A model generated the notes under the pieces. It had not been told where the DNA came from, made no database searches, and was given only the letters and a program-made list of their open reading frames with translations. This document shows positions 36,267 through 47,077 of a stretch of DNA of 64,000 bases, in pieces (position 1 is the first letter of the stretch; the number at the start of each line of letters is the position of its first letter). Source of the DNA: Gymnopus androsaceus JB14 (lineage: Eukaryota; Basidiomycota; Agaricomycetes; Agaricales; Omphalotaceae); assembly GCA_009733575.1 (NCBI GenBank), contig ML769446.1:124001-188000 (forward strand). Reading direction: 5' to 3'. Both the position numbers and the translations under genes were made by a program.

Positions 36267-37544
36267 TCAAGTAAGAATAACTACTGAATCACTACTAGTA
36301 ACTACCAAATTGTCTCTTTTACAAGTAAAATATCTTTTAGTTCCAACCATTACTATCTTTTTGAAAGGCTTTACCCATTTTATCAGAGTGAATGACTGGT
36401 GAGGCTTAAATGCTATCATAGTGAAGATTGAAATGAGTATATTCCTGAGAACATAGAGTAACAATATCCTTATGGTTTACATCTAGGATCACTCTAGGTT
36501 CATATAAACATAAACTTCCTCCGGCATGTGGACCCAAGATAATTACAATACACCCTTCTTCATCTCATTCATTCTTGTGGGCTACTGTGATGCCATTGAG
36601 GTTGACAAGCATCAGCAAAAACTGTTTTTTCTGATGAACTATCCTGGTAAAAGGTTTGACAGAAGAGGTATCTTGCAAGGGGAAAATATTAACATTTCCT
36701 TCTATCTCTTGGAACATGTCTGGATAGCAAATTAATCTCTGAGAAAGCTCACAACTGAGGCATGGCAATCTTAAACAGAATAAAAGAACTTACTGTTCAA
36801 TGCTTGTGTCCTTTCTGTTTCAGTTCATGTTGCTCTAGAATATTCTTTCACAGGAAAAGGTCTTGAATGACCTTTCTTGTGTAGTTTGAAAATAGAGGCA
36901 ATATGATAGAAATTGTCTTCGGTGAGCTGACATCTCTTGCGAATAGAGTAGGATCATAAGAAATACAGTCAGAGATAACTCTCTCATCTTCTGAGTTTGA
37001 CTGCAGAAAACAATAATCAGTAGCAGATGAGCAGGAGAGATATGCTTTGCTCATGGAAGCAAGTGATAAGAGATCTTCTCCATCAGGATTATTAGGATTA
37101 TTAGACAATGCAAAAAGGTTTGCACTCCATATCTCGCAGTTACACAGAAGACAGATAGCAGTCCTAAAAAAGCTTCAATTAAGTTGTCCATGAAAAAAGA
37201 AGAACAGAGCACACCTGTTATGAAAACAGTCAAAATACTGGTCACTAGAATCAAGATTTTGACAATCCAAGAAGCTTTTGATGTTGTAATATTTACGGAC
37301 TTTCTTGCAAAAAAGAGTTGGTAATCTCAAAGGAATTGTCTGACAAATCTTGAGCACCAGAGGGACTAGCTGCAGTTGAACCAGACACTTTGTTACTTGA
37401 ATGTTGCAACAAGACCAGTAGGGAGTCAATGACTAAGCACAGACATGACAAGCAAGAGCTTTGTGTCAGAGAGGAGTGGTACAAGCACAAAGTGCTAAAA
37501 GGAAATAGTGATCTCAGACACAGAGTGATGGCACAAAGGGCCAA
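36267..37544 (-). pseudogene. Remnant of a 2OG-Fe(II) oxygenase-like (TET/JBP-like?) gene
   Basis: Minus-strand segments: VSGSTAASPSGAQDLSD (about 37360), KSFLDCQNLDSSDQYFDCFH (about 37240), LSNNPNNPDGEDLLSLASMS (about 37080), QKKQFLLMLVNLNGITVAHK (about 36640), then DEEGCIVIILGPHAGGSLCL and IVTLCSQEYTHFNLHYDSI (36560-36410). The order 'GI..AH-x-N/D ... GC.V..LG.H.GG.LCL ... H.NLHY' resembles the basidiomycete double-stranded beta-helix oxygenases related to TET/JBP that travel with KDZ-type transposons. This is a judgement from memory of the family, and the second metal ligand appears as Asn in place of Asp. TGA at 36567-36565 and TAA at 36408-36406 interrupt the domain. Confidence 0.35.
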
Positions 37545-38214
37545 TCACAATAATTAAGGTGGCAAGCTAGTCCCCAATGACCAAGTTAGTTATTGCATGA
37601 GTACAGAGTACAGGATATGAACCTAGTCCTCAATGACCAAGAGGTCAAGATAGGGAACCAGGTGCTACCTACTGTCCTATTAGTATTGTTTGTAACAATA
37701 AGAGTAAAAGAACAATAAAGACAATAGTGATAAGAAGAAAGACAATAGTGTGAAAAAGAACTAGGTGAGTGTAATAATAAGTATGTGAAAGGAGCAGGAA
37801 GAAGTTGAAGAGTCCATTCAGTATGCTAACAATAAGAATCAATGGAATAGAAATAAAAACAATAATACCATATGAGCATTATAAGAACTAAGGAGATAAA
37901 GGGATCAATGTTCTGAAAGTCTGTCCAGCTGATAATGAGTAACAAATACAGTCATGTGATGAGTAGGGGTGATTGGAAATAGAAAATTGTACCATGTCAT
38001 AAAATTACCCCCTCCTCCAGTCAATGTCCCAGCGACTCTGATATCAGCCTTCTAGATTGAGATTCTGAACTGTGATTGTCATCTTTCTGCATTAGAAGTT
38101 CTTCTACCAGCTCTTCAACATCATTTAATCTTGATTCTACAGCATTGAACCAGCCCCTGTGACAGCTCATCTGGCCCTTCTACCACTGTCCATCCTATAG
38201 CTGTTATTTGAGGT

Positions 38215-38345
38215 CAGGACTCCTGGATGGGCAGGACCCCTGGCACCAGTCAGGAATCCTTGTAGCTCAGGAGTCCTGAGCTCTCTTACTCAGGACTCTT
38301 GAGCCTCAGGAATTCTTGCAGCCAGAATTCCTGAGAATTTTTTTT
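38215..38345. repeat. Cluster of interleaved palindromes on CAGGACTCCTG
   Basis: CAGGACTCCTG, CAGGAGTCCTGAG, CAGGACTCTTGAG, CTCAGGAATTCTTG and CAGAATTCCTGAG follow within 130 bp, all variants of one word and its complement. The style resembles the hairpin chains of the 19-27 kb element. Confidence 0.6.
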
Positions 38346-38890
38346 GGTTTTTTTCTTTCTAGTGCACCTCAGCCTTCCCAGGGCATCTCATGTTTCATAG
38401 ATGTCAATGCCCCTTGGGCTTCCTAAGTGGTTAGCCTCATTCTTAGTATTGTATTATGTCTATCTACACAAGCATAATATCTTACTCCTCTCCAACAATA
38501 TGATTGCACTTCATTCAATTCAAAATGCCTGGTGACCTGTGACCGCTATGTTGAAATCTGGTCAAAACTGTCAATTTTGGACAAATCTTGTGTGTGATAA
38601 CCTGTGACCACTGTGATATTCCATGACATTTCATAGACCCATGAACCATGACTGTCTAATTGAACAAAATGGGACAGCACTGTACCATTTGATTTGATTT
38701 GATTTGATTTGGCAGTCATGAGTCATGATGTGCTGAAATTTGACCTGGTTATAGGTTATATTTTGAAAGTGCCAAATTTTACAGGGATCATGCAGGATAG
38801 CTGCAAGGTGCTGAATTCAAAATTATGTAATGTTGGTTATGGTCACAAAGGGCTGCCAAATCAATCAAAATAGTAGAATACTGTACTTGC

Positions 38891-38996
38891 CATGAGGGCG
38901 GATTCCAGAGGTAAGGAGTTTTTCTGCAGGCCTCAGCAAGCAACAAATCTTCTGCAGCAATCATAATGCACAATTCATTGCTTTTTAGCACACATT
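38891..38996 (+). repeat. Dispersed repeat, copy 1
   Basis: CATGAGGGCGGATTCCAGAG...GCTTTTTAGCACACAT matches 51374-51479 in direct orientation with few differences. It may be a fragment of an interspersed element. Confidence 0.7.
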
Positions 38997-39298
38997 GCAC
39001 ACTTACGGCTAATTGGACACAACATGGGCCAAGTAAGAGGTAGAGAGGGAAGTTTACCCTGCGCTTGAGCCACACATTAACAGCTCCTTGAGCACAGATA
39101 GTGGTAAGAAGAAAAATCACTTCCCCCAAAAGATTCCAGAGTCAATTCAATGATCCAAGTTCGCCCTGTATTCAACTCGCACACTTACAGCTCATTGGAC
39201 ACAACATGGGCAAAGTAAGAGGTATACAGGGAAGTTTACCTTGCACTCGAGTCACACATTGATGGCTTCTCAAGCACAGATAGTGGTAAGAAGAAAAG
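38997..39298 (+). repeat. Local duplication, two blocks about 182 bp apart
   Basis: GCACACTTACGGCTAATTGG...GATAGTGGTAAGAAGAAAA occurs at 38997-39115 and again at 39179-39298 with scattered substitutions, partly C/T and G/A. Confidence 0.65.
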
Positions 39299-39923
39299 TC
39301 AAATAGTGTGATGTCATGCTATTTGACTCTTCTTCCATTCAACTTGAACATGGCTAACGCATACTATGAAGTGGTGTTTATATGCCAAGCATTCATAAAA
39401 AAGGAGGAATTGGTAAGTTTTACTTGAATATCTAACCTTTGAATGTACTGACAAATCAAAGTACTACTGGATTCATGTAAATAACCACTGCTATTAGTTG
39501 TGTAGATTCTAGAGTCTAATCCAACTCCTGATTAAGTGGGCAGGATGACAAACTAAAGATAAGACCAATGAACCAGCCACCTCTGTTGCTTCCTATGGAG
39601 CATCATTTAACAAGTTCTGGTTCAGTATGAGTCCTGAAGAGATATATGGGATAAAGTCCTCTGTATCTTTAAAGAATATAGTAAGAGTACATCATAAGTA
39701 AGCTAATATGTTAATTATTCAAGCTATCTGATACTTGTATAGTCAGAGCTGAATCATTAAGGGCTTCTCAACTAGTGAAGTTCACTCTTTAGCTTCAAAT
39801 AACTAACTTACAACTTCAAACAGTGTAATCCAGGTCCACTTCCAGCTGTGCCACTCAGGCTCTTATGTTCAAACACAGATGGGGAGTCAACAGCCTTAGA
39901 GCTACCATATCCAGACACCAAGT

Positions 39924-40098
39924 ATATTCTGGAAACAACTCCATGAGTTAATTGGCATTAGACTTAACATGTCAAGTGCTTACCACCCACAGTCTGATGG
40001 TGCAACCAAACGAGCCAACTGTACGGTAACTCAGATGTTGCAACAGTGTGTATCTGCCAAGCAAACGGACTGGGTTTCCAAATTGCCCACTATTGAGT
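39924..40098 (+). pseudogene. Ty3/gypsy integrase, fragment 1 (before the copia insertion)
   Basis: The open stretch FWKQLHELIGIRLNMSSAYH, PQSDGATKRANCTVTQMLQQ and DWVSKLPTIE is the integrase core around the catalytic Glu region (usual motif YHPQTDGQTERVN). The motif here reads DGATKRAN, so the catalytic Glu is Lys. The frame continues after the copia element (45810) into FAINSARSESTGYAPFMLNN. The upstream pol domains are not recognisable here. Confidence 0.8.
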
Positions 40099-40457
40099 TG
40101 TTGGAATATCAAAGGTAAATATATTCTATTGAACTATACATGGAACACTTTCTCGTAGTCTCCACTTGTTTGTATCACCATCCCATGCACTCCACTGTTA
40201 TCGTCTCGCAGACTCCACAGTCTCGCCGTATCCACTTGCTCTCTCGCAGTACCCACTATACCATATGGACAGTAGCCACAAGTATTCATGCAGTAGCCAC
40301 TTGCCCGATATATTGTTTGTACATAGGACTGTATATAAGCCTAGGTAGCATACCCTGTAATAACACCGTCGTCCCCCATCGATCTGTGTGATCATTACTA
40401 CTAAGTCCTGTGTGGACTTACTGCTGCTACTTCCTATTTAGGAACGTAACTCTAATA
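40099..40457 (+). repeat. Copia 5' LTR
   Basis: 359 bp. TGTTGGAATATCAAAGG...ACTCTAATA. It contains a TATATAAGCC box near 40333 that fits a U3 promoter. Confidence 0.93.
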
Positions 40458-40470
40458 GGTTATGGGCCCC
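40458..40470 (+). promoter_or_regulatory. Copia primer-binding site, half-tRNA-iMet type
   Basis: GGTTATGGGCCCC directly follows the LTR. GGTTATGGGCCC is complementary to the anticodon stem-loop of initiator methionine tRNA. It is the primer arrangement known from Drosophila copia, where a cleaved tRNA half primes reverse transcription. Confidence 0.75.
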
Positions 40471-40515
40471 GGCCTTAACCATTGACGCATCTATTTGTGG
40501 ACATAACTCTTGTTG

Positions 40516-42420
40516 ATGTCACAACCTAGGCCTACTGCACCAGCAGCTCGCAGAACAGCATCAGGACAAGCCGCCGCCGCAGCAGCATCCAGCAGTAAAC
40601 CAGTGCCTCTACCATTACCATTACCAGCCACCGATCAGAAGGCACCTTGCGCTTCGAAATCTCATATAGCGGATAAAGACGAAACCCGCGACAGGTGGTG
40701 GAATCCAACTGACCAGAAGTGGTTTGTTTGTGCTAAACAGCCTTGCCCAAACCGGTACGATACACCTCACAAGGATACTAAATATACTGCAGAATTACCG
40801 GATTACGCCAATCTACCTGATATTGTTCAGGAACAATTTATCAAAATCGCAGAAAACGAAAGACAGGAGAAAAGACGTAGCGAACGTCTAGCTGGCAAAC
40901 AGAAAGCCGCAGCCTCATCCTCATCTAATCCCACTCCAGCACCTACTCTTTCACCAGCTCCAGTTTTGTTACCAAAACAAGAGCCACAGCAAACTCCACC
41001 TCCACTTCCACCAAATCCATCTCCACAGCCATCTCCACAGCAAACTCCACAGCCCTTACCGAGTGATCTTCCGCAAAGATCCCCACCCTCATCTCCATCA
41101 GATTCAGGATCTGAATTGTCAGGGGCATTTGAATCAGATTCCGACGACGACAATATGTCTAAAGCACTAAAAGCCTTTGATAAGGTTACAACCTTAAAGT
41201 TGGACGGATCAAACTGGGATACGTGGAAAACCCGAGTGGAATTTGCAGCCAGATCTATCGGCTACCAGCGTTATTTCGAATGGAACCCACATATAATAAC
41301 GGATCCAGATGCAACGGAGAATGATAGAGAAAAGGACAACGACCTTTTGAATGCTATCATTGGCAGGTTATCGGATGGAATATTCCGAAGGTATAGGAAC
41401 TATGACAACACAAAACGGTTGTGGGAAAATTTACTCACTGATTATGATTCTAAAAACGCTCTTACTGAATCATTTTTGCAAAGACGACTTCATACTATGC
41501 GATGCACGGACCCATCCAAGGTCAATAAACATTTGGATGATATGATCAGCATCCGCGACAACCTCACTACTAGGGGAATCGATATCAACAACGATATATT
41601 TGTCAATACCATTATGTCCTCTGTCCCCGACACCTTCAAAGCCACCATAAACGCATTGGCCGTTTTCTCCGTGAAAGCAGACAAAAAGCTCAGTCCTGCC
41701 AAGCTCATCTCTACCATTCGTGCTGAATCAATGGTACACCAAATGCGACATGATCACAAGAAGGAATCGGCAAACTACGCCGGTAACAGGGGAAGAGGAG
41801 GTTTCCGAGGTCGTGGAAATTCCTTTAGAGGAAATTCCCGAGGCAGAGGGCGAGGCTGCAGAGGATCAATGAGTCGCCAGGACTCTGTTTGTTACAACTG
41901 CAGAGGTAAAGGTCATTTTGGAAATCAATGTCCATTGGAGAAACGCAGTCAGGCCAACAAGGCCAAGGAGACGAAGGCTCCTAAAGAGAAGCAGAAGAAG
42001 AAGTTGGATGGTAACTGGAGAGATAGGCCAAAGAACAGCGAAGTGGCATCCTCATCTATGATTGAGGAAGTACCAGAGTCATCATGGGCAGCAATCGAAA
42101 TTCCCACTAAGCATGGGAATCTTGTTTTTGATTTTTCCGAAATAGCTGATAAATTCGAATTAGCTCTTTCATTGCCGAGCGATCAAAGCTGCATAGTGCA
42201 GAACATCAAAGTCGACACTCCGCCACCTCTTACTCTTAACGATGAAGAGGAGGAAGAAGTATACGTTGACGTTAACCTCTTTCCTTCCTTCAAGTTTGAA
42301 GGAGTTGGAAAAGGTGATCACGCTTACGCTGCAGCCCATAGTTATGGAGCAATTCTTTTTGACTCCAGATGCTCTACCCATATGACACCACTCACCAACG
42401 AACTCAGGAATCAACGGTAG
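40516..42420 (+). CDS. Copia Gag plus protease N-terminus (ORF stops at TAG)
   Basis: 634 codons from the ATG at 40516 (MSQPRPTAPAARRTASGQ). An unusual N-terminal segment (RDRWWNPTDQKWFVCAKQPC) precedes a Pro/Ser/Gln-rich linker. The copia Gag domain follows (TTLKLDGSNWDTWKTRVEFA... LLTDYDSKNALTESFLQRRL), then an Arg/Gly-rich stretch and a CCHC knuckle CYNCRGKGHFGNQC at residues 459-472. The aspartic protease starts near residue 610, where the expected DSG(C/A)S active site reads DSRCSTHM: the catalytic Gly is Arg, which a single G-to-A change explains. The frame ends at TAG 42418-42420; the same frame continues immediately into the rest of protease. Confidence 0.9.
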   Translation: MSQPRPTAPAARRTASGQAAAAAASSSKPVPLPLPLPATDQKAPCASKSHIADKDETRDRWWNPTDQKWFVCAKQPCPNRYDTPHKDTKYTAELPDYANLPDIVQEQFIKIAENERQEKRRSERLAGKQKAAASSSSNPTPAPTLSPAPVLLPKQEPQQTPPPLPPNPSPQPSPQQTPQPLPSDLPQRSPPSSPSDSGSELSGAFESDSDDDNMSKALKAFDKVTTLKLDGSNWDTWKTRVEFAARSIGYQRYFEWNPHIITDPDATENDREKDNDLLNAIIGRLSDGIFRRYRNYDNTKRLWENLLTDYDSKNALTESFLQRRLHTMRCTDPSKVNKHLDDMISIRDNLTTRGIDINNDIFVNTIMSSVPDTFKATINALAVFSVKADKKLSPAKLISTIRAESMVHQMRHDHKKESANYAGNRGRGGFRGRGNSFRGNSRGRGRGCRGSMSRQDSVCYNCRGKGHFGNQCPLEKRSQANKAKETKAPKEKQKKKLDGNWRDRPKNSEVASSSMIEEVPESSWAAIEIPTKHGNLVFDFSEIADKFELALSLPSDQSCIVQNIKVDTPPPLTLNDEEEEEVYVDVNLFPSFKFEGVGKGDHAYAAAHSYGAILFDSRCSTHMTPLTNELRNQR

Positions 42421-43911
42421 ATTCCAACACAAGTCATCCAGGCCGCTAACGCGGAAACCTTCACGGCAAACATCTCCGGCACACTCCATCTGGGACTTCC
42501 AACATTTGAACAAGAGATAAGAATGTTGAAGCTCCCCAACATCCTTCTATGTCCAGACACTCCCAACACACTCGTATCACTGGGAAAACTCGATGATGAT
42601 GGTTACGCCATCCACACCGCTAATGGTAAAATGACGATCAGAGATTGCCAGGGAAATCTCGTGGGAGTTATCCCAAAGATTAACGGACTATACCAGATCC
42701 CATCTCGGGAACACGCTTATTCGACTAAGATCGGCAGATTGGTATCTCTTTACGAGGCACACTGCATCTTAGGTCACCTCAACTACGCTTACGTGAAGCA
42801 TATGTTCCGAGACAACCAGGTTCGTGGAATCAGATTGGATCCGAAACAAATGGACGAACCAGAATGCCGCACTTGTATGCTTGGGAAAGCATCCAGGTAT
42901 CCTATCGCTCAGGTGCGATCATCTCCACGTGCGGAAAATTTTGGAGACGTCTTCCACATGGACGTGTGGGGACCATCACAAGTCAGGATGGTAAACCACT
43001 GCACTTATACGCTGACTTTAGTTGACGAAGCAACTGACTGGTTGGAGGAACCCCAAATGAAGTCGAAGGACGAGTCATTCGCACAGTACGTGGTTCTCCA
43101 AACAGGTCTCCAAACTCAATACGGCACAACTGTTAAAGTTCTCCACTCTGATCAAGGGGGAGAATTTCTCAGTAACAAATTCACGGCATATCTGGAACGC
43201 ATTGGGACACAACGACGTCTCACGGTACACGACACCCCGGAACACAATGGTATAGCGGAACGCGCACATCGAACGTTGCTAAATGCAGTTCGAAGTCTTT
43301 TGATTTCATCAGGACTCCCGAAATGGCTTTGGGGATTCATGATGAAATATGCGGTATATGTTTGGAACAGGACGCCGAAGAAAGCCATTGGAATGGCCAC
43401 TCCATACGAAAAATGGTTTGGTATTAAACCAGACATTACTAATCTTTGCATCTTCGGCAGTATCGTTTATGTTAAACGAGAAAAGGAACCCGGCAAATTG
43501 GAACCACAGGCTCAGGAAGGATGCTGGATAGGACTCGAACCCGAATCGAATGGTCACTACATCTACTGGCCAACACGTCACACTGTCACGACGGAGAGGA
43601 ACGTAGTTTTCTCTGACAGGCAGATCCAACCCATTGAAGGGGAGGATGGAAATTTGGGAAATTTGGAAACATCAGTCACCGAGTCGGAACAGCCTGTCAT
43701 ACCAGTTCCAGAAGAGATTGCCGAACCAATTGCACCAGATGAAGTATCTGGGAAACGAGTCAGACGACCCACCAAGAAGATCAGGGACGTCATTGAAGGA
43801 CTTGGAGAAGGAAGTGATGAGTTGCGACATCTTACCGCATCTCTAGGTCAGGTAACATCAGAAATCGAATCTGATCCTTTATCTGTTGCAGAAGCTATGC
43901 GAACGACCTGA
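42421..43911 (+). pseudogene. Copia protease C-terminus, GAG-pre-integrase and integrase
   Basis: In frame with Gag after the TAG: IPTQVIQAANAETFTANISG, then PNILLCPDTPNTLVSLGKL (protease end), the zinc-binding pre-integrase (AHCILGHLNYAYVKHM with CRTCMLGKASRYP), and the DDE integrase. The catalytic triad is visible: Asp at 42961 (HMDVWGP), Asp at 43150 (LHSDQGGEF) and Glu at 43258 (NGIAERAHRTLL), a DD35E spacing. The C-terminal copia motif (CIFGSIVYV... RHTVTTERNVVFSD) follows. The frame is lost at about 43900, where one base too many separates EAMR from PDSSKWYEAM. Confidence 0.9.
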
Positions 43912-45247
43912 CAGCTCCAAATGGTACGAAGCCATGAAGGACGAAATCTCCAGACTCCAGGAGCGTGGAACTTATACAATCGTCACTCCACCTCCAGATG
44001 CAAATATTCTCACATCCAAATGGGTCTATCGAACCAAGAAGGATGAACGAGGCCACATTACAGGACACCGAGCTCGTCTTGTTGTACGTGGATTTAATCA
44101 GATCCCAGATGTTGACTACTTCCCAGATGAAACTTTCGCATCTGTTGCGAAACTTGCATCAGCCCGTGCTATACTTAGCATTGGAGCTGAGAAGAGCATG
44201 ATTATTCACCAAATGGATGTGAAATCAGCTTATCTTTACGGGAAATTGGATGACAACGAGTGCATTTTTATGAAGGCACCTCCAGGCATTGATATAGGGG
44301 TAAAACCAGGTCAAACCTTACGGCTTAAACTCGCACTTTACGGACTTAAACAAGCCGGTCGACGATGGTACATGCGATTCAGGGAAATCATGACCCAGTT
44401 GGGGTTTAAACGGTCTGATTTTGATCACGCTGTTTTCTATCGCACTAATCCCTTCACCATCATTTTTATACATGTTGACGACATGACATTGGTTACCGAA
44501 ACCCTGGCCATCATGGAGAAATTGAAGAAAGATATTGGGGCTATAATCGAAGTTGTTGATTCCGGTGAAATCCATTGGCTACTTGGGATCGAGATCCGAA
44601 GATCTCTCCATAATAGGACGATTCACCTATCCCAGCGGTCATATATTGACACCATACTCTCTCGCTATGGATTCTCGGATATAAAGCCACTCTCTATTCC
44701 CTTCGATCCCCACATTCACCTCACCAAAGATCAGTCACCCAAAACGGTCGAGGATATCGCTTTCATGCGCGACAAACCCTACAGAGAGGCCCTTGGTGCT
44801 CTCCAGTACTTATCCATCGCTACGAGACCCGACATCACGTATGCAGTCTCCATCCTTGCTCGCTTTTCACAAAACCCCGGCATCACTCATTGGAATGGTG
44901 TACGCCATGTCTATGCCTATCTCAAATACACTCGAGACTTTTGGCTCAGTACGAGCAACCAGGAGACAGTCCAAGGTTACACGGATGCGGATGGCATGTC
45001 CCAAGAGGATCGACATGCTATTTCCGGGTACGTTTTTATGTTGAATGGCGGAGCAGTATCTTGGTTGTCGAAACGACAGGATACCATTTCTTTATCCACC
45101 ACGGAAGCTGAGTATATTGCTTTGACCCATGCGGCAAAGGAAGCGATCTGGCTTAGGAATCTTTTGTCGGAAATCTTTGGTCCAATTACTCATGCGATCC
45201 CCATCATGTCAGACAATCAGTCCGCCATCGCATTGGCGAAAGGATGA
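43886..45247 (+). pseudogene. Copia reverse transcriptase and RNase H
   Basis: KWYEAMKDEISRLQERGTY, ILTSKWVYRTKKDERGHI, LVVRGFNQIPDVDYFPDETF, HQMDVKSAYLYGKLDDNECI and LALYGLKQAGRRWY are RT blocks. The active-site box reads FIHVDDMTLV (44465-44494), a normal copia VDD. The RNase H part reads GYTDADGMSQEDRHAISGY and SLSTTEAEYIALTHAAKEA; the usual Trp after DAD is Gly. The frame stops at 45247 after IALAKG because of one extra G; the next frame restores AKDDCFHARTKHI. Confidence 0.9.
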
Positions 45248-45434
45248 TTGTTTTCATGCCAGGACCAAACACATCAACATCCGATACCACTTCATCCGCT
45301 ATATCATCGAGGAAGGTAAAATTCGTCTTACATACTGCCCTACCGAAAACATGATGGCAGACATCTTCACCAAAGCCTTACCTTCGATGAAAGCCAAACA
45401 CTTCGCAGCATCCATGGGATTAGCAAAGGTTTGA
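45248..45434 (+). pseudogene. Copia RNase H tail
   Basis: The last conserved RNase H segment (RTKHINIRYHFIRYIIEEGK, then NMMADIFTKALPSMKAKHFA, ending GLAKV) lies one frame over from the preceding one. It ends at the stop 45432-45434, seven bases before the 3' LTR. The intervening GAAGGGGAG is the polypurine tract. Confidence 0.88.
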
Positions 45435-45441
45435 AGGGGAG

Positions 45442-45804
45442 TGTTGGAATATCAAAGGTAAATATATTCTATCGAACTATACATGGAATGCTTTCTTGTA
45501 GTCTCCACTTGTTTGTATCACCATCCCATGCACTCCACTGTTATCGTCTCGCAGACTCCACTCAGTCTCTTGCCGTATCCACTTGCTCTCTCGCAGTACC
45601 CACTATACCGTATGGACAGTAGCCACAAGTATTCACGCAGTAGCCACTTGCCCAATATATTGTTTGTACATAGGACTGTATATAAGCCTAGGTAGCATAC
45701 CCTGTAATAACACCGTCGTCCCCCATCGATCTGTGTGATCATTACTACTAAGTCCTGTGTGGACTTACTGCTGCTACTTCCTATTTAGGAACATAACTCT
45801 AATA
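45442..45804 (+). repeat. Copia 3' LTR
   Basis: 363 bp; pairs with 40099-40457. It differs by a short insertion near 45560 and scattered substitutions, and is followed by TGAGT. Confidence 0.93.
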
Positions 45805-45955
45805 TGAGTTTGCTATTAATTCTGCACGATCTGAGTCTACGGGTTACGCTCCATTTATGCTCAATAATGGACGAATGCCTTGTTCAATGATCTGGAATTC
45901 AGATTTGAGCAATGAATATCCTTCTGTGAAAGTTTTTGCCTGACTATGATGGCTT
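45805..45955 (+). pseudogene. Ty3/gypsy integrase, fragment 2
   Basis: This continues fragment 1: FAINSARSESTGYAPFMLNN followed by GRMPCSMIWNSDLSNEYPSV and a stop after KVFA. The family order next expects 'AIMAAHDSVL', which appears at 49590 after the fold-back insertion. Confidence 0.8.
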
Positions 45956-46189
45956 GCCACCAGATGCTGCTACATCTAAGCTAAATATCCCGATAGTTAT
46001 CAGGAGTCATTTTGCAAAGGATTCCCAATAACTCCAAGGTAAAAAAAATTTTGGCATTTACCAAAAATCCCGATAGCCACCTGGCCGCCCCTGCTGCCTC
46101 TCGGCATTTCGGCCAAATTGTTGTTTCCAATTCTCCCCATGCTCCTGGCACTTATTGGACCTAATGCTGCATATTTAGCATAGTATCTA

Positions 46190-46920
46190 GGTCATGTTTT
46201 AGTGAATATCTGACATATCCATTGGTGCTGTCGAAAAGGGTGGGATGCCTGCCCACAGATGCTTATATCATAGGGCGCTTGTGGGCACTTATTTTAGAAA
46301 AAAATTCGCTATTGGGCCCCATCAATAGTCAAAAAATCATAAAAATTATTAAAAATATTCAGGGAGTAAGATTGTGCCTGCTAGCACTTAATTAGCATAT
46401 GAAACAGGATCTTTTGCTATACATGTTTTAGTGAATATTTGGCATAGCCATTGGTATTGTTGAAAAGGGTGGGATGCCCGCCCACAGATGCTTACATCAT
46501 AGGGTGCTTGTAGGCACTTATTTTAGAAAAAAATTCGCTATTGGGCCCCATAAATAGTCAAAAAATCATGAAAATTATTAAAAATATTCAGGGAGTAAGA
46601 TTGTGCCTGCTAGCACTCAATTAGCATATGAAACAGGATCTTTTGCAAAACATTATACACATTTCAGTGAATATTTGGCATAGCTATTCATGCTGTCAAA
46701 AAGGGTGGGATGCTTGCCCACTGATGCTTGTATCATAGTGCACTTGTGGGCACTTATTTTGGGAAAAAAAAACTCACCATTAGGCTCCATAAATGGTCAA
46801 AAATTTATTAAAATTTCTCAAAATCTTGAAAATTATTTAAAATATTCAAGAGGTGGGATTGTGTCTGCTAGCACATCATTAGCATTCCAAACAGCATTTT
46901 CTGCAAAAATTATATTTACT
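46190..46920. repeat. Tandem units of about 240 bp, left arm
   Basis: Each unit carries CATTGGT(G/A)(C/T)TGTCGAAAAGGGTGGGATGC-like sequence, then GCCCACAGATGCTTA, an AT-rich run, and AGATTGTGCCTGCTAGCAC. The first two are close copies and the third is more diverged. Mirror-image units are in the right arm. Confidence 0.75.
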
Positions 46921-47077
46921 ATGTTTGACATACCCACCCTATAGCACCAATTTCTGCTCACAAATTGACCTATAAATCCCAGCCAAATTCATGAAAAATA
47001 GCAAAAATACTCAGGGGTAGATTTGTACAGGCTACTGGTAAGTTTGACTTATTGTATTAACACTTATTACTCAAAGA

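Larger units (their letters stand above)
37545..39923. other. CpG-poor repetitive stretch without supported gene
   Basis: This holds two near-identical snippets on CTAGTCC(C/T)CAATGACCAAG (37568, 37626), a cluster of AGGACTCCTG-type palindromes (38215-38345), a direct repeat shared with 51.4 kb (38891-38996) and a duplicated block of about 120 bp (38997-39115, 39179-39298). Toward 39900 the sequence becomes Ty3/gypsy pol. I see no open gene before that. Confidence 0.45.
40099..45804 (+). mobile_element. 5.7-kb Ty1/copia retrotransposon inserted in a gypsy integrase
   Basis: Direct LTRs (40099-40457, 45442-45804) start TGTTGGAATATC and end CTCTAATA. A perfect 5-bp target duplication TGAGT flanks the element (40094-40098, 45805-45809), and rejoining the flanks restores the gypsy integrase frame. 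The primer site follows the 5' LTR directly. The internal order gag, protease, integrase, RT, RNase H is that of copia (Pseudoviridae-type), with integrase before RT. The coding region has one in-frame stop and two frameshifts, and the LTRs differ by an indel and scattered substitutions, so this copy is non-autonomous now but fairly recent. Confidence 0.95.

Noticed and set aside
31179..37544. One single intact large gene on the minus strand
   Set aside because: In-frame stops, a 1.3-kb insertion and missing junctions between blocks favour at least two decayed genes.
42418..42420. Programmed readthrough of the copia TAG
   Set aside because: The copy also has two frameshifts and an altered protease site, so ordinary decay is the simpler explanation; family comparison would be needed to revive the idea.
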